Shown: positions 26,015 through 35,241 of the stretch, piece by piece
Layout: each line of letters begins with the position of its first letter
How positions within the stretch are numbered: the stretch's first letter is position 1
Source of the DNA: Pseudooceanicola spongiae
GTDB taxonomy: Bacteria > Pseudomonadota > Alphaproteobacteria > Rhodobacterales > Rhodobacteraceae
Reading direction: 5' to 3'
Assembly: GCF_014899185.1 (NCBI RefSeq)
Contig: NZ_CP045201.1
Span: 542,501 to 606,500, forward strand
DNA: 64,000 bases
The notes under the pieces: model-generated
Told to the model about the DNA's origin: nothing
Seen by the model: only the letters and a program-made list of their open reading frames with translations
Databases searched by the model: none
Program-made: the position numbers and the translations under genes

Positions 26015-27280
26015 ATGATCCAGGTTCTTAGAAGCTCTTGGGCGTTGCTGCTCGGTCTGATGTTGCTGATGCTGGGCAATGGTCTGCAAGGCACCCTGCT
26101 GGGTGTGCGCGGCGAGATCGAGGGCTTTTCGACCTTCCAGATGTCGCTGGTCATGTCGACCTATTTCGCAGGCTTCCTCGGCGGGTCGCGTCTGGCGCCG
26201 GGAATGATCCGGCGGGTCGGGCATGTGCGGGTGTTTGCGGCGCTGGCCTCGTTCATCTCGGCGGTGCTGATCCTCTATCCGGCCTATGCCAACCCCTATG
26301 CCTGGATGGTCGAGCGGCTGATCATCGGCTTCTGTTTCTCGGGCGTGTACGTCACCACCGAAAGCTGGCTGAACAACGCCGCCACCAACGAAACGCGCGG
26401 CCAGTCGCTGGCGCTCTATTCCATCGTGCAGGTGCTGGGCATCCTGTCGGCGCAGGGCATCCTGCTGCTGGGCGATCCGGCGGGCTTTGTGCTGTTCATC
26501 GTGCCCTCGATCCTCGTCTCGATCTCTTTTGCGCCGATTTTGCTGTCGATCTCGCCGACCCCGGCGTTCGAGAGTACCAAGCCGATGTCGTTGAAAGAGC
26601 TGTATAAAACCTCTCCGCTGAGTATCGTCGGCGTGTTCCTGGTGGGCGGCGCGTTCTCTGCGCAGTTCGGTATGGCGGCCGTTTTCGGCACACAAGCCGG
26701 GATGAGCATTCCGCAGATTTCGCTGTTCATCTCGATGTTCTATGTCGGCGCGGTGCTGGCGCTGTTCCCGCTGGGCTGGCTGTCGGACCGCATGGACCGC
26801 CGCCTGCTGATCGGCTGCGAAGCGGTCATCGCCGGGGTCGGGGCGCTGCTGGGCTTTGTCTTTGGCGACAACTTTTACGTGCTGCTGGTGGCGGCGGCGA
26901 TCATCGGCTCGATGATCAACCCGCTCTATTCGCTGCTGCTGGCCTATCTGAACGACTACCTCGACACCGATCAGATGGCGGCGGGCAGCGCGGGCATGAT
27001 GTTCATCAACGGCCTCGGCGCGATCGGCGGGCCGGTGCTGACCGGCTGGGTGATGACCATGGTGGGGCCGGGTGGCTTTTTCCTGTTCATCGCAACGCTG
27101 TTGCTGGCGACCGCAGGCTACGCAGCCTACCGCATGACGCGCCGCCCGGGCATGTCCTCGGACGATACGGCGAGCTATGTTCCGGTCATGATGTCGGCCT
27201 CGCCGGTGGCAGTCGAGGCGGCGCAGGAATGGGCGGCAGAGGCGGCTGAGGATGCAGCGGCGGACGAAAGCACCGCCTGA
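26015..27280 (+). CDS. MFS transporter
   Basis: A 421-residue protein with about twelve membrane segments. MFS marks: the first helix LLGLMLLMLGNGLQGTLLGV, the loop RLAPGMIRRVGHVRVFAAL, ERLIIGFCFSGVYVTTESWLNN in helices 4-5 and a second-half loop WLSDRMDRRLLIGCEA. It resembles the YcaD-like group of bacterial MFS proteins, with a Glu-Ser-Trp-Leu-Asn segment typical of that group. The substrate is unknown. The C-terminal 40 residues are cytoplasmic and acidic with many Ala and Glu. The ATG at 26015 has AAGGGAGAAA upstream. Confidence 0.87.
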   Translation: MIQVLRSSWALLLGLMLLMLGNGLQGTLLGVRGEIEGFSTFQMSLVMSTYFAGFLGGSRLAPGMIRRVGHVRVFAALASFISAVLILYPAYANPYAWMVERLIIGFCFSGVYVTTESWLNNAATNETRGQSLALYSIVQVLGILSAQGILLLGDPAGFVLFIVPSILVSISFAPILLSISPTPAFESTKPMSLKELYKTSPLSIVGVFLVGGAFSAQFGMAAVFGTQAGMSIPQISLFISMFYVGAVLALFPLGWLSDRMDRRLLIGCEAVIAGVGALLGFVFGDNFYVLLVAAAIIGSMINPLYSLLLAYLNDYLDTDQMAAGSAGMMFINGLGAIGGPVLTGWVMTMVGPGGFFLFIATLLLATAGYAAYRMTRRPGMSSDDTASYVPVMMSASPVAVEAAQEWAAEAAEDAAADESTA

Positions 27281-27384
27281 GGGCAATGTTAGCGCCTGAA
27301 ATTCCGAGATTTGGCATTTCAATATTGTAAAACCTCTGTAAGGCTGCAGCCAACGGCGTAATGGCTAATAGAGAGGAGTCCGCC

Positions 27385-27963
27385 ATGATTGCCCCAGATG
27401 AGGTGCTTTCGTTCTGGCTTGACGAGGTTGGACCGGCCGGGTGGTACTCGGGCGGCGAAGAGATTGATCAGACCATACGCGACCGGTTCGGCGACGCCTG
27501 GCAGAATGCCTGTGACGGTGCCTTCGGGCTGTGGCTGACCTATCCCGCTGGCGCGCTGGCCTATGTCATCCTGATGGACCAGTTCCCACGCAACATGTTC
27601 CGCGGAGACGGCAAGGCGTTCAAGACCGACGGTATCGCGCTGGCCGCGGCCAAGATGGCGATCCGCCACGGCTGGGACATGCGGATCGACGAACCGGCGC
27701 GGCAGTTCTTTTACCTGCCGCTGATGCATTCGGAAAACCTCTGCGATCAGGAACGCTGCATTCGCCTGATGGTGGATCGGATGCCCGAAACCGGCGATTC
27801 CAACATGCTGCACGCACAGGCGCACCGCGAAGTGATCCGCAAGTTCGGCCGCTTTCCTTACCGCAACGAGGCGCTGGACCGCTCTTTCACCGGGCCCGAG
27901 GCCGCCTATCTCGAAGAGGGTGGCTATGGCCTGACGGTGAAAAAGCTGCAAGCCGCAGGCTGA
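27385..27963 (+). CDS. DUF924 family protein
   Basis: A 192-residue protein of the DUF924 family. It shows DEVLSFWLDEVGPAGWY at the N-terminus, LILMDQFPRNMFRG, FYLPLMHSENLCDQE and the end FGRFPYRNEAL. The family is all-helical with tetratricopeptide-like geometry and has no established function. The ATG at 27385 is preferred because GAGGAG lies 7 bases upstream; an earlier in-frame ATG at 27361 has none. The ancestral start region carries TGTTAGCGCC, only a partial match to the operator seen before glycolytic genes. A terminator follows. Confidence 0.85.
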   Translation: MIAPDEVLSFWLDEVGPAGWYSGGEEIDQTIRDRFGDAWQNACDGAFGLWLTYPAGALAYVILMDQFPRNMFRGDGKAFKTDGIALAAAKMAIRHGWDMRIDEPARQFFYLPLMHSENLCDQERCIRLMVDRMPETGDSNMLHAQAHREVIRKFGRFPYRNEALDRSFTGPEAAYLEEGGYGLTVKKLQAAG

Positions 27964-27988
27964 TCCGGCACCGCCCGACGACATTGAC

Positions 27989-28018
27989 CGCCGCACCCGG
28001 AAACGGGGGCGGCGTTTT
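27989..28018 (+). terminator. Rho-independent terminator after the DUF924 gene
   Basis: Stem CGCCGC-A-CCCG with a GAAA loop and CGGG-G-GCGGCG, followed by TTTT. It lies 25 bases beyond the DUF924 stop. Confidence 0.8.
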
Positions 28019-28173
28019 CACATGCGCCGCAGGGCAGCTTGTTGTTTGACAGCGGGCGCAGGGGTTGTGACAGTGGGCGTCAGGCCGCGTCGCCCGCTAT
28101 CGGGGCGATGCATAGCAGCCTGTCAGGTGCGACCGGGCAGAAGTGCCCTGGCGTTCTTGTGGGTTGAGTAGAG

Positions 28174-28193
28174 ATAGTTTAACGTCAAACTAT
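28174..28193. promoter_or_regulatory. Palindromic operator candidate before lpdA
   Basis: A 20-base palindrome: ATAGTTT and AAACTAT arms around AACGTC, with a single mismatched pair. It lies 30 bases before the lpdA start, where a promoter is expected. Size and symmetry fit a dimeric winged-helix (MarR-type) regulator. The regulator is not encoded nearby. Confidence 0.6.
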
Positions 28194-28223
28194 ATTCTGA
28201 ACGAGTTTGCAGCGGAGGGGCAC

Positions 28224-29618
28224 ATGGCGTCCAAATCTTTCGATTTCATCGTGATCGGGTCGGGTCCGGGCGGGTATGTCTCGGCCATTCGTGCCGCACA
28301 GCTTGGCCTGAACGTGGCCATCATCGAGCGTGAGAACCTGGGCGGCATCTGCCTGAACTGGGGCTGTATCCCGACGAAAGCGCTGCTGCGCTCCTCCGAG
28401 GTGTTCCACCTGATGGAGCGTGCCAAGGAGTTCGGGCTGTCGGCGGACAAGTTCGACTTTGACCTTGGCGCGGTGGTCAAGCGGTCGCGCGGGGTCGCGG
28501 CGCAGATGGAAGGTGGCGTGAAGCACCTTCTGAAGAAGAACAAGGTCACGGTAATCATGGGCGTGGCGAAACTGGCCGGCAAGGGCAAGGTCTCGGTGAA
28601 GACCGACAAGGGCAGCGAAGAGCTGACGGCCAAGCACATCGTCGTCGCCACCGGCGCGCGGGCGCGTGAGCTGCCGGGCTTGGAGGCCGACGGCGATCTG
28701 GTCTGGACCTACCGCCACGCGCTGAATCCGCCGCGGATGCCGAAGAAACTGCTGGTCATCGGCTCGGGCGCGATCGGCATCGAATTTGCCAGCTTCTACA
28801 ACACCTTCGGCGCCGACACGACAGTGGTTGAGGTGATGGACCGCGTCCTGCCGGTGGAGGATGCCGACATCAGCGCCTTCGCCAAGAAGCAGTTCGTCAA
28901 GCAAGGCATGAAGATCATGGAGAAATCCGGGGTCAAGCAGCTGGACCGCAGCAAAGGCAAGGTCGTCGCCCATATCGAAACCGGCGGCAAGATCGAGAAG
29001 ATGGAATTCGACACCGTGATCTCGGCTGTCGGGATCGTCGGCAATACCGAAAACCTCGGGCTGGAGGATCTGGGCGTCAAGATCGACCGCACCCATGTGG
29101 TGACGGACGAGTTCTGCCGCACCTCGGTCGAGGGCCTCTATGCCATCGGCGACATCGCCGGGGCGCCCTGGCTGGCGCATAAGGCGAGCCATGAAGGCGT
29201 CATGGTGGCCGAGCTGGCGGCAGGCGGTCATCCGCATCCGATCAAGCCGGGCAGCATCGCGGGCTGCACCTATTGCCACCCGCAGGTTGCCAGCGTTGGC
29301 CTGACCGAGGCGAAGGCGAAAGAGGCGGGCTTTGAGGTCAAGGTCGGCAAGTTCCCCTTCATCGGCAACGGCAAGGCCGTGGCGCTTGGTGAGCAGGAAG
29401 GCATGGTGAAAACCGTGTTCGACGCCAAGACCGGCGAGCTGTTGGGCGCGCATATGGTTGGCGCGGAAGTGACCGAGCTGATTCAGGGCTATGTCATCGG
29501 CCGTCAGCTGGAGACGACGGAGGAAGATCTGATCAACACCGTCTTCCCGCACCCGACGCTGAGCGAAATGATGCACGAGGCGGTCCTTGCCGCCTACGGT
29601 CGCGAGATCCATATGTAA
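28224..29618 (+). CDS. lpdA: Dihydrolipoyl dehydrogenase
   Basis: A 464-residue FAD-dependent E3 component that reoxidises dihydrolipoamide with NAD+ for 2-oxoacid dehydrogenases or the glycine cleavage system. Seen: the FAD loop GSGPGGYVSAIRAAQLG (residues 12-28), the redox-active CLNWGC (Cys43 and Cys48), the NAD loop IGSGAIGIEFASFY, the second FAD segment YAIGDIAGAPWLAHKA and the catalytic HPTLSEMMHEA. The ATG at 28224 has GGAGGGG directly upstream. It stands alone, with terminators before and after, so it is not in an E1/E2 operon; the enzyme complex it serves cannot be deduced here. A palindromic operator candidate precedes it. Confidence 0.95.
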   Translation: MASKSFDFIVIGSGPGGYVSAIRAAQLGLNVAIIERENLGGICLNWGCIPTKALLRSSEVFHLMERAKEFGLSADKFDFDLGAVVKRSRGVAAQMEGGVKHLLKKNKVTVIMGVAKLAGKGKVSVKTDKGSEELTAKHIVVATGARARELPGLEADGDLVWTYRHALNPPRMPKKLLVIGSGAIGIEFASFYNTFGADTTVVEVMDRVLPVEDADISAFAKKQFVKQGMKIMEKSGVKQLDRSKGKVVAHIETGGKIEKMEFDTVISAVGIVGNTENLGLEDLGVKIDRTHVVTDEFCRTSVEGLYAIGDIAGAPWLAHKASHEGVMVAELAAGGHPHPIKPGSIAGCTYCHPQVASVGLTEAKAKEAGFEVKVGKFPFIGNGKAVALGEQEGMVKTVFDAKTGELLGAHMVGAEVTELIQGYVIGRQLETTEEDLINTVFPHPTLSEMMHEAVLAAYGREIHM

Positions 29619-29643
29619 TCTGTCACCAGTCGCGCAAATCTGG

Positions 29644-29667
29644 GGGCGTCCTGCGGGGCGCCCTTTT
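29644..29667 (+). terminator. Rho-independent terminator after lpdA
   Basis: An 8-bp stem (GGGCGTCC / GGGCGCCC with one G-T pair, loop TGCG) followed by TTTTGCTTTT, 25 bases beyond the stop. Confidence 0.8.
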
Positions 29668-29713
29668 GCTTTTGCGCGGGTCTGGGCCGCTGCAATGCGG
29701 CGAAAACCGTTAA

Positions 29714-29728
29714 GTTCGTTAAATGTTC
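29714..29728. promoter_or_regulatory. LexA (SOS) box before uvrA
   Basis: GTTC, seven bases (GTTAAAT), GTTC: an exact match to the alphaproteobacterial LexA site GTTC-N7-GTTC. It lies 68 bases before the uvrA start, the expected place for SOS control of this gene. Confidence 0.88.
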
Positions 29729-29795
29729 TTCAATTACCCTTGGAAGATCGGCGGGCTTAAACTAGATTTCAACCATTCACCCGAGGGGGCCTGCA

Positions 29796-32663
29796 ATGGC
29801 GGAACAGAAGAATATCGAGGTGCGCGGCGCGCGCGAACATAACCTGAAGAATATCGACGTGGATATTCCGCGCGATCAGCTGGTGGTGATCACCGGGCTG
29901 TCGGGCTCGGGCAAGTCGAGCCTGGCGTTCGACACGATCTATGCCGAGGGCCAGCGCCGTTATGTCGAGAGCCTGTCGGCTTATGCGCGCCAGTTCCTCG
30001 ACATGATGGAAAAACCGGACGTGGACCATATCAGTGGCCTGTCCCCGGCGATTTCCATCGAACAGAAGACGACCAGCAAGAACCCACGTTCGACCGTGGG
30101 GACCGTGACCGAGATTTACGACTACCTGCGGCTGCTCTACGCGCGCTCCGGCACGCCGTTCAGCCCGGCGACCGGTTTGCCGATTGAGGCGCAGCAGGTG
30201 CAGGACATGGTAGACCGCGTCATGGGCATGGAAGAGGGCACCCGCGCCTTCCTGCTGGCGCCCATCGTGCGCGACCGCAAGGGGGAATACCGCAAGGAAT
30301 TCCTCGAGTTGCGCAAGCAGGGCTTTCAGCGCGTCAAGGTCGACAACACGTTTTACGAGCTCGATGAGCCGCCGAAGCTGGACAAGAAATTCCGCCATGA
30401 CATCGACGTCGTCGTCGACCGGATTGTCGTGCGCGAAGGCATGGAAACGCGTCTGGCAGATTCGTTCCGCACCGCGCTGGACCTGGCTGACGGTATCGCC
30501 GTGCTGGAAACCGCGCCTCGCGAAGAGGATGGCGGCGAGGCGGAGCGGATTACCTTCAGCGAGAATTTCTCGTGTCCCGTCAGCGGGTTTTCGATACCGT
30601 CGATTGAGCCGCGGCTGTTTTCCTTCAACGCGCCGGATGGGGCCTGCCCGCATTGCGATGGGTTGGGTGTCGAGCTGTTTTTTGACGAGCGGCTGATGGT
30701 GCCCGATGCGCAGCTGAAGATTGCGGATGGCGCGATCGCTCCCTGGCGCAAAGGCAAGTCGCCGTACTTTCTGCAGACGATCGAGGCGCTGGCCAAGCAC
30801 TATGGTTTCGACGCCAACACCCGTTGGAAGGACCTGTCGGCGAAGGTCCAGAAGGCGTTTCTTTACGGCTCGGGCGAGGAAGAGATCGCCTTTCGCTATG
30901 ACGAGGGCGGGCGCGTCTACAACGTCACCCGCACCTTTGAGGGCGTGGTGCCGAACATGGAGCGACGCTATCGCGAGACCGACAGCAACTGGGTGCGTGA
31001 GGAGTTCGAGCGCTACCAGAACAACCGGCCCTGCGGCGTCTGCAACGGGTTCCGTCTGAAGTCCGAAGCGCTGGCGGTGAAGATCGCCGGGCTGCACGTC
31101 GGGCATGTCGTGCAGATGTCGATCCGTGAGTCGCTGGACTGGATCCAGACGGTTTCCGATCAGCTGAGCAAGCAGAAGGGCGAGATTGCCCGGCCCATTC
31201 TGAAAGAGATCCGGGAACGTCTTGGGTTCCTGAATAACGTGGGTTTGGAATACCTTACGCTGGCACGTTCAAGTGGTACTTTAAGTGGTGGCGAGAGCCA
31301 GCGCATCCGGTTGGCCAGCCAGATCGGCTCGGGCCTGACGGGCGTTTTGTATGTGCTGGATGAGCCCTCGATCGGTCTGCATCAGCGCGACAACGGGCGC
31401 TTGCTGGAGACGCTGAAGAACCTGCGCGATCAGGGCAACTCGGTGCTGGTGGTGGAGCATGATGAGGAAGCGATCCGCGAGGCGGATTATGTCTTTGATA
31501 TCGGCCCCGGTGCCGGGGTGCACGGCGGCCATGTCGTGGCCAAAGGCACACCAGAGGAGATCGCGGCCAATCCGGACAGCATGACCGGGCGATATCTGTC
31601 GGGCAAGCGCGCCATCGAGGTGCCGGCAGAGCGGCGCAAGGGCAATGGCAAGTCCATCGAGGTGGTCAAGGCGACGGGCAACAACCTGAAAGACGTCTCG
31701 GTCAAGTTCCCGATGGGGATGTTTGTCTGCGTCAGTGGGGTTTCGGGGGGCGGCAAGTCGACGCTGACCATCGAGACGCTGTTCAAGACGGCCTCGATGC
31801 GGCTGAACGGGGCGCGGCAGACCCCGGCACCCTGCGAGACGATCAAGGGGCTCGAACACCTCGACAAGGTCATCGACATCGACCAGCGGGCCATCGGGCG
31901 CACGCCGCGCAGTAACCCCGCGACCTACACCGGGGCCTTCACGCCGATCCGGGACTGGTTCGCCGGTCTGCCGGAATCCAAGGCGCGTGGCTACAAGCCG
32001 GGGCGGTTCAGCTTCAACATCAAGGGCGGGCGCTGCGAAGCCTGTCAGGGCGATGGCGTCATCAAGATCGAGATGCACTTCCTTGCCGATGTTTACGTCA
32101 CCTGCGAGACCTGCCGCGGCAAGCGCTACAACCGTGAGACTTTGGAAGTTAAGTTCAAGAACAAGAGCATAGCCGACGTTCTTGATATGACGGTTGAAGA
32201 TGCGCAGGAGTTCTTTCAGGCGGTGCCGAACATCCGCGAGAAGATGGATGCGCTGGTGCGTGTGGGCCTTGGCTACGTCAAGGTGGGCCAGCAGGCGACG
32301 ACGCTTTCGGGCGGTGAGGCGCAGCGCGTCAAGCTGTCGAAAGAGCTGTCGCGTCGGGCCACGGGGCGCACGCTCTATATCCTCGACGAGCCGACGACGG
32401 GTCTGCACTTCGAGGACGTGCGCAAGCTGCTGGAGGTGCTGCACGAGCTGGTCGATCAGGGCAATACGGTGGTGGTGATCGAGCATAACCTCGACGTCAT
32501 CAAGACGGCGGACTGGATCATCGACATCGGCCCCGAGGGCGGCGATGGCGGTGGCGAGGTCGTGGCCATCGGCACGCCGGAAGACGTGGCGCAGGTCGAG
32601 GCCAGCCATACCGGACGCTACCTGAAGGATATGCTGAAGACAGCGAAGGTGGCGGCCGAATAG
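29796..32663 (+). CDS. uvrA: UvrABC system protein A (excinuclease ATPase)
   Basis: A 955-residue DNA damage sensor of nucleotide excision repair. Two ABC ATPase modules are visible: Walker [10 protein letters not shown] (34-42) and GVSGGGKST in the second half, with LSGGE signatures ([23 protein letters not shown]) and Walker B segments [10 protein letters not shown] and [10 protein letters not shown]. Zinc fingers appear as CPHCDGLG...CGVC in the first half and CEACQGDG...CETC in the second. The length is normal (about 940-960). The ATG at 29796 has GAGGGGG upstream. An exact alphaproteobacterial LexA box precedes it, so SOS induction is likely. A strong terminator follows. Confidence 0.98.
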   Translation: MAEQKNIEVRGAREHNLKNIDVDIPRDQLVVITGLSGSGKSSLAFDTIYAEGQRRYVESLSAYARQFLDMMEKPDVDHISGLSPAISIEQKTTSKNPRSTVGTVTEIYDYLRLLYARSGTPFSPATGLPIEAQQVQDMVDRVMGMEEGTRAFLLAPIVRDRKGEYRKEFLELRKQGFQRVKVDNTFYELDEPPKLDKKFRHDIDVVVDRIVVREGMETRLADSFRTALDLADGIAVLETAPREEDGGEAERITFSENFSCPVSGFSIPSIEPRLFSFNAPDGACPHCDGLGVELFFDERLMVPDAQLKIADGAIAPWRKGKSPYFLQTIEALAKHYGFDANTRWKDLSAKVQKAFLYGSGEEEIAFRYDEGGRVYNVTRTFEGVVPNMERRYRETDSNWVREEFERYQNNRPCGVCNGFRLKSEALAVKIAGLHVGHVVQMSIRESLDWIQTVSDQLSKQKGEIARPILKEIRERLGFLNNVGLEYLTLARSSGTLSGGESQRIRLASQIGSGLTGVLYVLDEPSIGLHQRDNGRLLETLKNLRDQGNSVLVVEHDEEAIREADYVFDIGPGAGVHGGHVVAKGTPEEIAANPDSMTGRYLSGKRAIEVPAERRKGNGKSIEVVKATGNNLKDVSVKFPMGMFVCVSGVSGGGKSTLTIETLFKTASMRLNGARQTPAPCETIKGLEHLDKVIDIDQRAIGRTPRSNPATYTGAFTPIRDWFAGLPESKARGYKPGRFSFNIKGGRCEACQGDGVIKIEMHFLADVYVTCETCRGKRYNRETLEVKFKNKSIADVLDMTVEDAQEFFQAVPNIREKMDALVRVGLGYVKVGQQATTLSGGEAQRVKLSKELSRRATGRTLYILDEPTTGLHFEDVRKLLEVLHELVDQGNTVVVIEHNLDVIKTADWIIDIGPEGGDGGGEVVAIGTPEDVAQVEASHTGRYLKDMLKTAKVAAE

Positions 32664-32685
32664 GCCTCCACCGCTGGAGGATGCG

Positions 32686-32719
32686 AAAAGGGGCGCGCTG
32701 GTGACAGCGCGCCCCTTTT
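32686..32719. terminator. Bidirectional terminator after uvrA
   Basis: A perfect 15-bp stem (AAAAGGGGCGCGCTG with its complement, loop GTGA) between the convergent uvrA and the small secreted-protein gene; A and T runs flank both sides. Confidence 0.9.
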
Positions 32720-32740
32720 GGGTTCTGGTTCAGGGAAGGC

Positions 32741-33172
32741 TCAGCGGACGAGGCGGGCCTGATAGAAGGTGTTGGCCTCTTGCGTGACCCGGTCGATCAC
32801 TTCGCGCGTGCTGAGGCTGGCGCGGTAGATCTGACCGTCGACGTCGAAATAGACCCAACCGTCTTGCGCATTCGGCAGGCCGTAGCGCGCGGTGTTCATC
32901 AGGACCATGTATTTGTAGGGCAGCACGTCGCCGGGCTGGAAAGCCTGCGTGTCGGCAGGCTGGGTGACGGCGTCCTGATCGATCAGGGACGAGTCGTTGC
33001 TGAGATGGGCGGCGGGATTGAGATCGGTGCTGATGGGCTCGGCCGAGAGGCAGGCGATACCTTCGCTGATGGCGTCACAGCTGCGGGCATTGGCGGCGGT
33101 TGCACTCAGGGCGGGAATGGCCAGCGACAGGGCAAGCAGGGTCGGCAGGCGCAGAGCAAAATGCGTCATCAT
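32741..33172 (-). CDS. Small exported protein, RcnB/CigR-like C-terminus
   Basis: A 143-residue protein with a signal peptide (MMTHFALRLPTLLALSLAI, cleavage probably after ATAANA about residue 29). The mature part has two Cys (SCDAISEGIACL) that may form a disulfide, a middle region without recognised motifs, and an end GWVYFDVDGQIYRASLSTRE. That end resembles the 'DGxxYRVDxxTxxV' tail of the next two genes. I do not know its function; periplasmic location is inferred. Starts at 33172 and 33169 (ATG ATG) are equally possible. It forms a row of three such genes on one strand, convergent with uvrA. Confidence 0.6.
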   Translation of the reverse strand: MMTHFALRLPTLLALSLAIPALSATAANARSCDAISEGIACLSAEPISTDLNPAAHLSNDSSLIDQDAVTQPADTQAFQPGDVLPYKYMVLMNTARYGLPNAQDGWVYFDVDGQIYRASLSTREVIDRVTQEANTFYQARLVR

Positions 33173-33246
33173 CAGGTCCGTTTCGTGTTTTGCGGTGGGG
33201 CGTTACGCGATCAGGGGGCAGCCCTGTCGCGGGCGGGAAAGGGCCG

Positions 33247-33636
33247 TCAGTTCAGCACGTCAGCGACGGCACCGATCAGGCGGACGATCTTCATCGTCTG
33301 GCTGTCGACCTGCACCACACGATCATCGACGCGGTAGTATACGGCACGCGGGTCGAGGCCATAGAGGCCGGGCTGGCGCACGCGGATCACATCGCTGTAG
33401 CCGGGGTCGATACGGTCGCCGATGACATAGGGCATGACTTTCTTGGCCAGGCCCGGCGGCACGCAGGCGGGGGACTTCTTCGCCAGACCCGGAGGGCAGC
33501 CACGGGTGTTGCCATGGGAGGCGGCCTTGAAGACCATCACATCGTCGGGGATCAGAGCATTGGCGGAGTGTGGCAGGGTGGCAAGGGTCGCGCTGCCGAG
33601 GGCGATTGTCAGGGCGAGGGGGATCATGCGCTTCAT
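33247..33636 (-). CDS. Small exported RcnB/CigR-like protein
   Basis: A 129-residue protein with a signal peptide (MKRMIPLALTIALGSATLA). The mature part carries a duplicated CPPGLAKK / VPPGLAKK motif and a C-terminal YYRVDDRVVQVDSQTMKIV segment. Both are features of small periplasmic RcnB/CigR-like proteins (a nickel/cobalt homeostasis-linked and an antivirulence-linked group); the function here is unproven. The ATG at 33636 has GGAGAG 4 bases upstream and gives a clean signal peptide; earlier in-frame starts do not. It is the middle gene of three related neighbours. Confidence 0.68.
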   Translation of the reverse strand: MKRMIPLALTIALGSATLATLPHSANALIPDDVMVFKAASHGNTRGCPPGLAKKSPACVPPGLAKKVMPYVIGDRIDPGYSDVIRVRQPGLYGLDPRAVYYRVDDRVVQVDSQTMKIVRLIGAVADVLN

Positions 33637-33735
33637 CTGTCTCTCCATCTGGCTTTCCCGGGGGTCGTCTGTCTTGCCGGGATGGCGTCCCGTGTCCGGG
33701 ATGTCGGCTTTTTTCCGCCTGTTGAGATGTGAACG

Positions 33736-33769
33736 CAAGCGCGCCCCGAAAGGTTCCGGGGCGCGCTTG
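33736..33769 (-). terminator. Stem-loop terminator between the RcnB-like genes
   Basis: A 13-bp perfect stem (CAAGCGCGCCCCG with its complement, 8-base loop). It lies downstream of the 33802-34224 gene on the minus strand; the T run is short. Confidence 0.65.
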
Positions 33770-33801
33770 TCGATTTGTTAATTATGTTTTCCGAGGCCGG
33801 A

Positions 33802-34224
33802 TCAGCGCGTGACGGTCAGCGCGGTGAACAGCCCCAGTATCGCCAGAACCGCGCCGGTGTTGTCGTTGATACGCACAACCCGGTCACCGTCGCGGCGATA
33901 GGATTCGCCCCGTGGCAGACGCGGCAGGTGGTGGTATTCACGCTCGCTCAGACGGTAGAACTTGCGGCCATCGCGGTTGTCGTGACGGCTGTCGCGCTCG
34001 TACCGGTCGTCTCTGTCGTAGCGACGGTGGTCGTCTTTCTTGTCGTGGCGACCATGGTCGTCCTTCTTGTGGCCTTTGTCATACTGCACGATGCAGCGCT
34101 GACCCTTGCCGCAGTTTTCCGAGTGATCATTGCCGCGGGCCAGAGCCGGTGCGGTGACCATCCCGAGGGCGAGGCTGCCGGCCAGAAGGGTGCGGACGGT
34201 GTTCTTTACGAAAGAGAGTGACAT
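33802..34224 (-). CDS. Small exported His/Asp-rich RcnB-like protein
   Basis: A 140-residue protein with a signal peptide (TLLAGSLALGMVTAPALA, cleavage near residue 30). The middle (about 50-90) is very rich in His, Asp, Lys and Arg (for example KKDDHGRHDKKDDHRRYDRD), a possible metal-binding stretch. Two Cys (NCGKGQRC) precede it. The C-terminus FYRLSEREYHHLPRLPRGES then YRRDGDRVVRINDNTGAV is the RcnB/CigR-like part. RcnB-type proteins sit in the periplasm and affect metal homeostasis; applying that here is inference. The ATG at 34224 has GAGGAG upstream. Confidence 0.68.
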   Translation of the reverse strand: MSLSFVKNTVRTLLAGSLALGMVTAPALARGNDHSENCGKGQRCIVQYDKGHKKDDHGRHDKKDDHRRYDRDDRYERDSRHDNRDGRKFYRLSEREYHHLPRLPRGESYRRDGDRVVRINDNTGAVLAILGLFTALTVTR

Positions 34225-34329
34225 GGGAAGCTCCTCTTTGCCTGTGTCATGCGTTCTTGAGAGGTTAAACGCGCAAGGAGAGAGCTTCCGTCTGATCTGA
34301 TTTTCCGATGGGCCGAATGTCGCCGAAGG

Positions 34330-35202
34330 TCAGCTGCGGCTGCGCGCGGAAAAGCGCGGCAGCATGGCGCTGAAATCCCGGCCTTTGCCGTCTTCCTCCT
34401 CGACAAAGCGGGCATAGAGCTGTTCGGCGGCGGCGCCCATGGGGGTGTCGGCGTCTGCGCCTTTCGCGGCGAGCTGTGACAGGCGCAGGTCCTTGAGCAT
34501 CAGATCGGCGGCAAAGCCGGGAGCATAGCCATTGTCGGCGGGGGATTTCGGGCCGATGCCGGGGGCCGGGCAATAGGTGTTCATCGACCACGACGACCCG
34601 GAGGACGTCGAGACGACATCGAACATGGCCTGCCGGTCGAGGCCCAGCTTGTCGGCGAGGGCAAAGGCCTCGCAGGTGGCGATCATGGTGACGCCGAGGA
34701 TCATGTTGTTGCAGATCTTGGCCGCCTGACCATTGCCGGAAGCGCCGCAATGCACGGCCTTCTGGCCCATGATGTCGAACAGCGGTTTCGCGGTGGCAAA
34801 GGCGGCGTCGGAGGCACCGACCATGAAGGTCAGCGTGCCGGCCTCGGCCCCGCCTGTGCCGCCGGAGACGGGCGCATCGGCGGCCAGCAGGCCCTGCGCG
34901 ACGGCGAGGTCGGCAACGGCGCGGGCGCTGTCGACATCGACGGTCGAGCAGTCGATGTGGCAGGCCCCCTTGGTCATCGCTGGCAGGATCTGGGCGGCGA
35001 CGCGGCGCAGGATGTCGCCGTTGGGCAACATGGTGATGACGACGTCGCGGCCCGTCGCGGCCTCGGCTGCGGTGGCGGCCATGGTGACACCGTCGAGGCT
35101 GACGTTTGCCGTGTCAAAGCCGGTGACGGCATGGCCCGCGGCGGCCAGATTGCGCGCCATCGGGGCGCCCATGTTGCCAAGTCCGATAAATCCGATGTTC
35201 AT
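34330..35202 (-). CDS. mmsB: 3-hydroxyisobutyrate dehydrogenase
   Basis: A 290-residue NAD-dependent enzyme of valine breakdown, oxidising 3-hydroxyisobutyrate to methylmalonate semialdehyde. Seen: the dinucleotide loop IGFIGLGNMGAPMARNLAAAG at the N-terminus (first 25 residues), DAPVSGGTGGAEAGTLTFMVG (substrate-binding signature), the GQAAKICNN segment with the catalytic Lys, and the C-terminal YAPGFAADLMLKDLRL. The length is normal (about 295). The ATG at 35202 has GGAGGAGG upstream. It follows the 3-hydroxyisobutyryl-CoA hydrolase and acyl-CoA dehydrogenase genes on the same strand, matching successive steps. Confidence 0.94.
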   Translation of the reverse strand: MNIGFIGLGNMGAPMARNLAAAGHAVTGFDTANVSLDGVTMAATAAEAATGRDVVITMLPNGDILRRVAAQILPAMTKGACHIDCSTVDVDSARAVADLAVAQGLLAADAPVSGGTGGAEAGTLTFMVGASDAAFATAKPLFDIMGQKAVHCGASGNGQAAKICNNMILGVTMIATCEAFALADKLGLDRQAMFDVVSTSSGSSWSMNTYCPAPGIGPKSPADNGYAPGFAADLMLKDLRLSQLAAKGADADTPMGAAAEQLYARFVEEEDGKGRDFSAMLPRFSARSRS

Positions 35203-35241
35203 CTCTGCTCCTCCTCCCAAAGGGCGCGCGCCGCTGATCGC

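Noticed and set aside
24836-27322. An 828-codon minus-strand frame across queA and the MFS gene
   Set aside because: It is opposite two well-supported genes, is highly basic and repetitive (Gln, Arg, His), and shows no domain.
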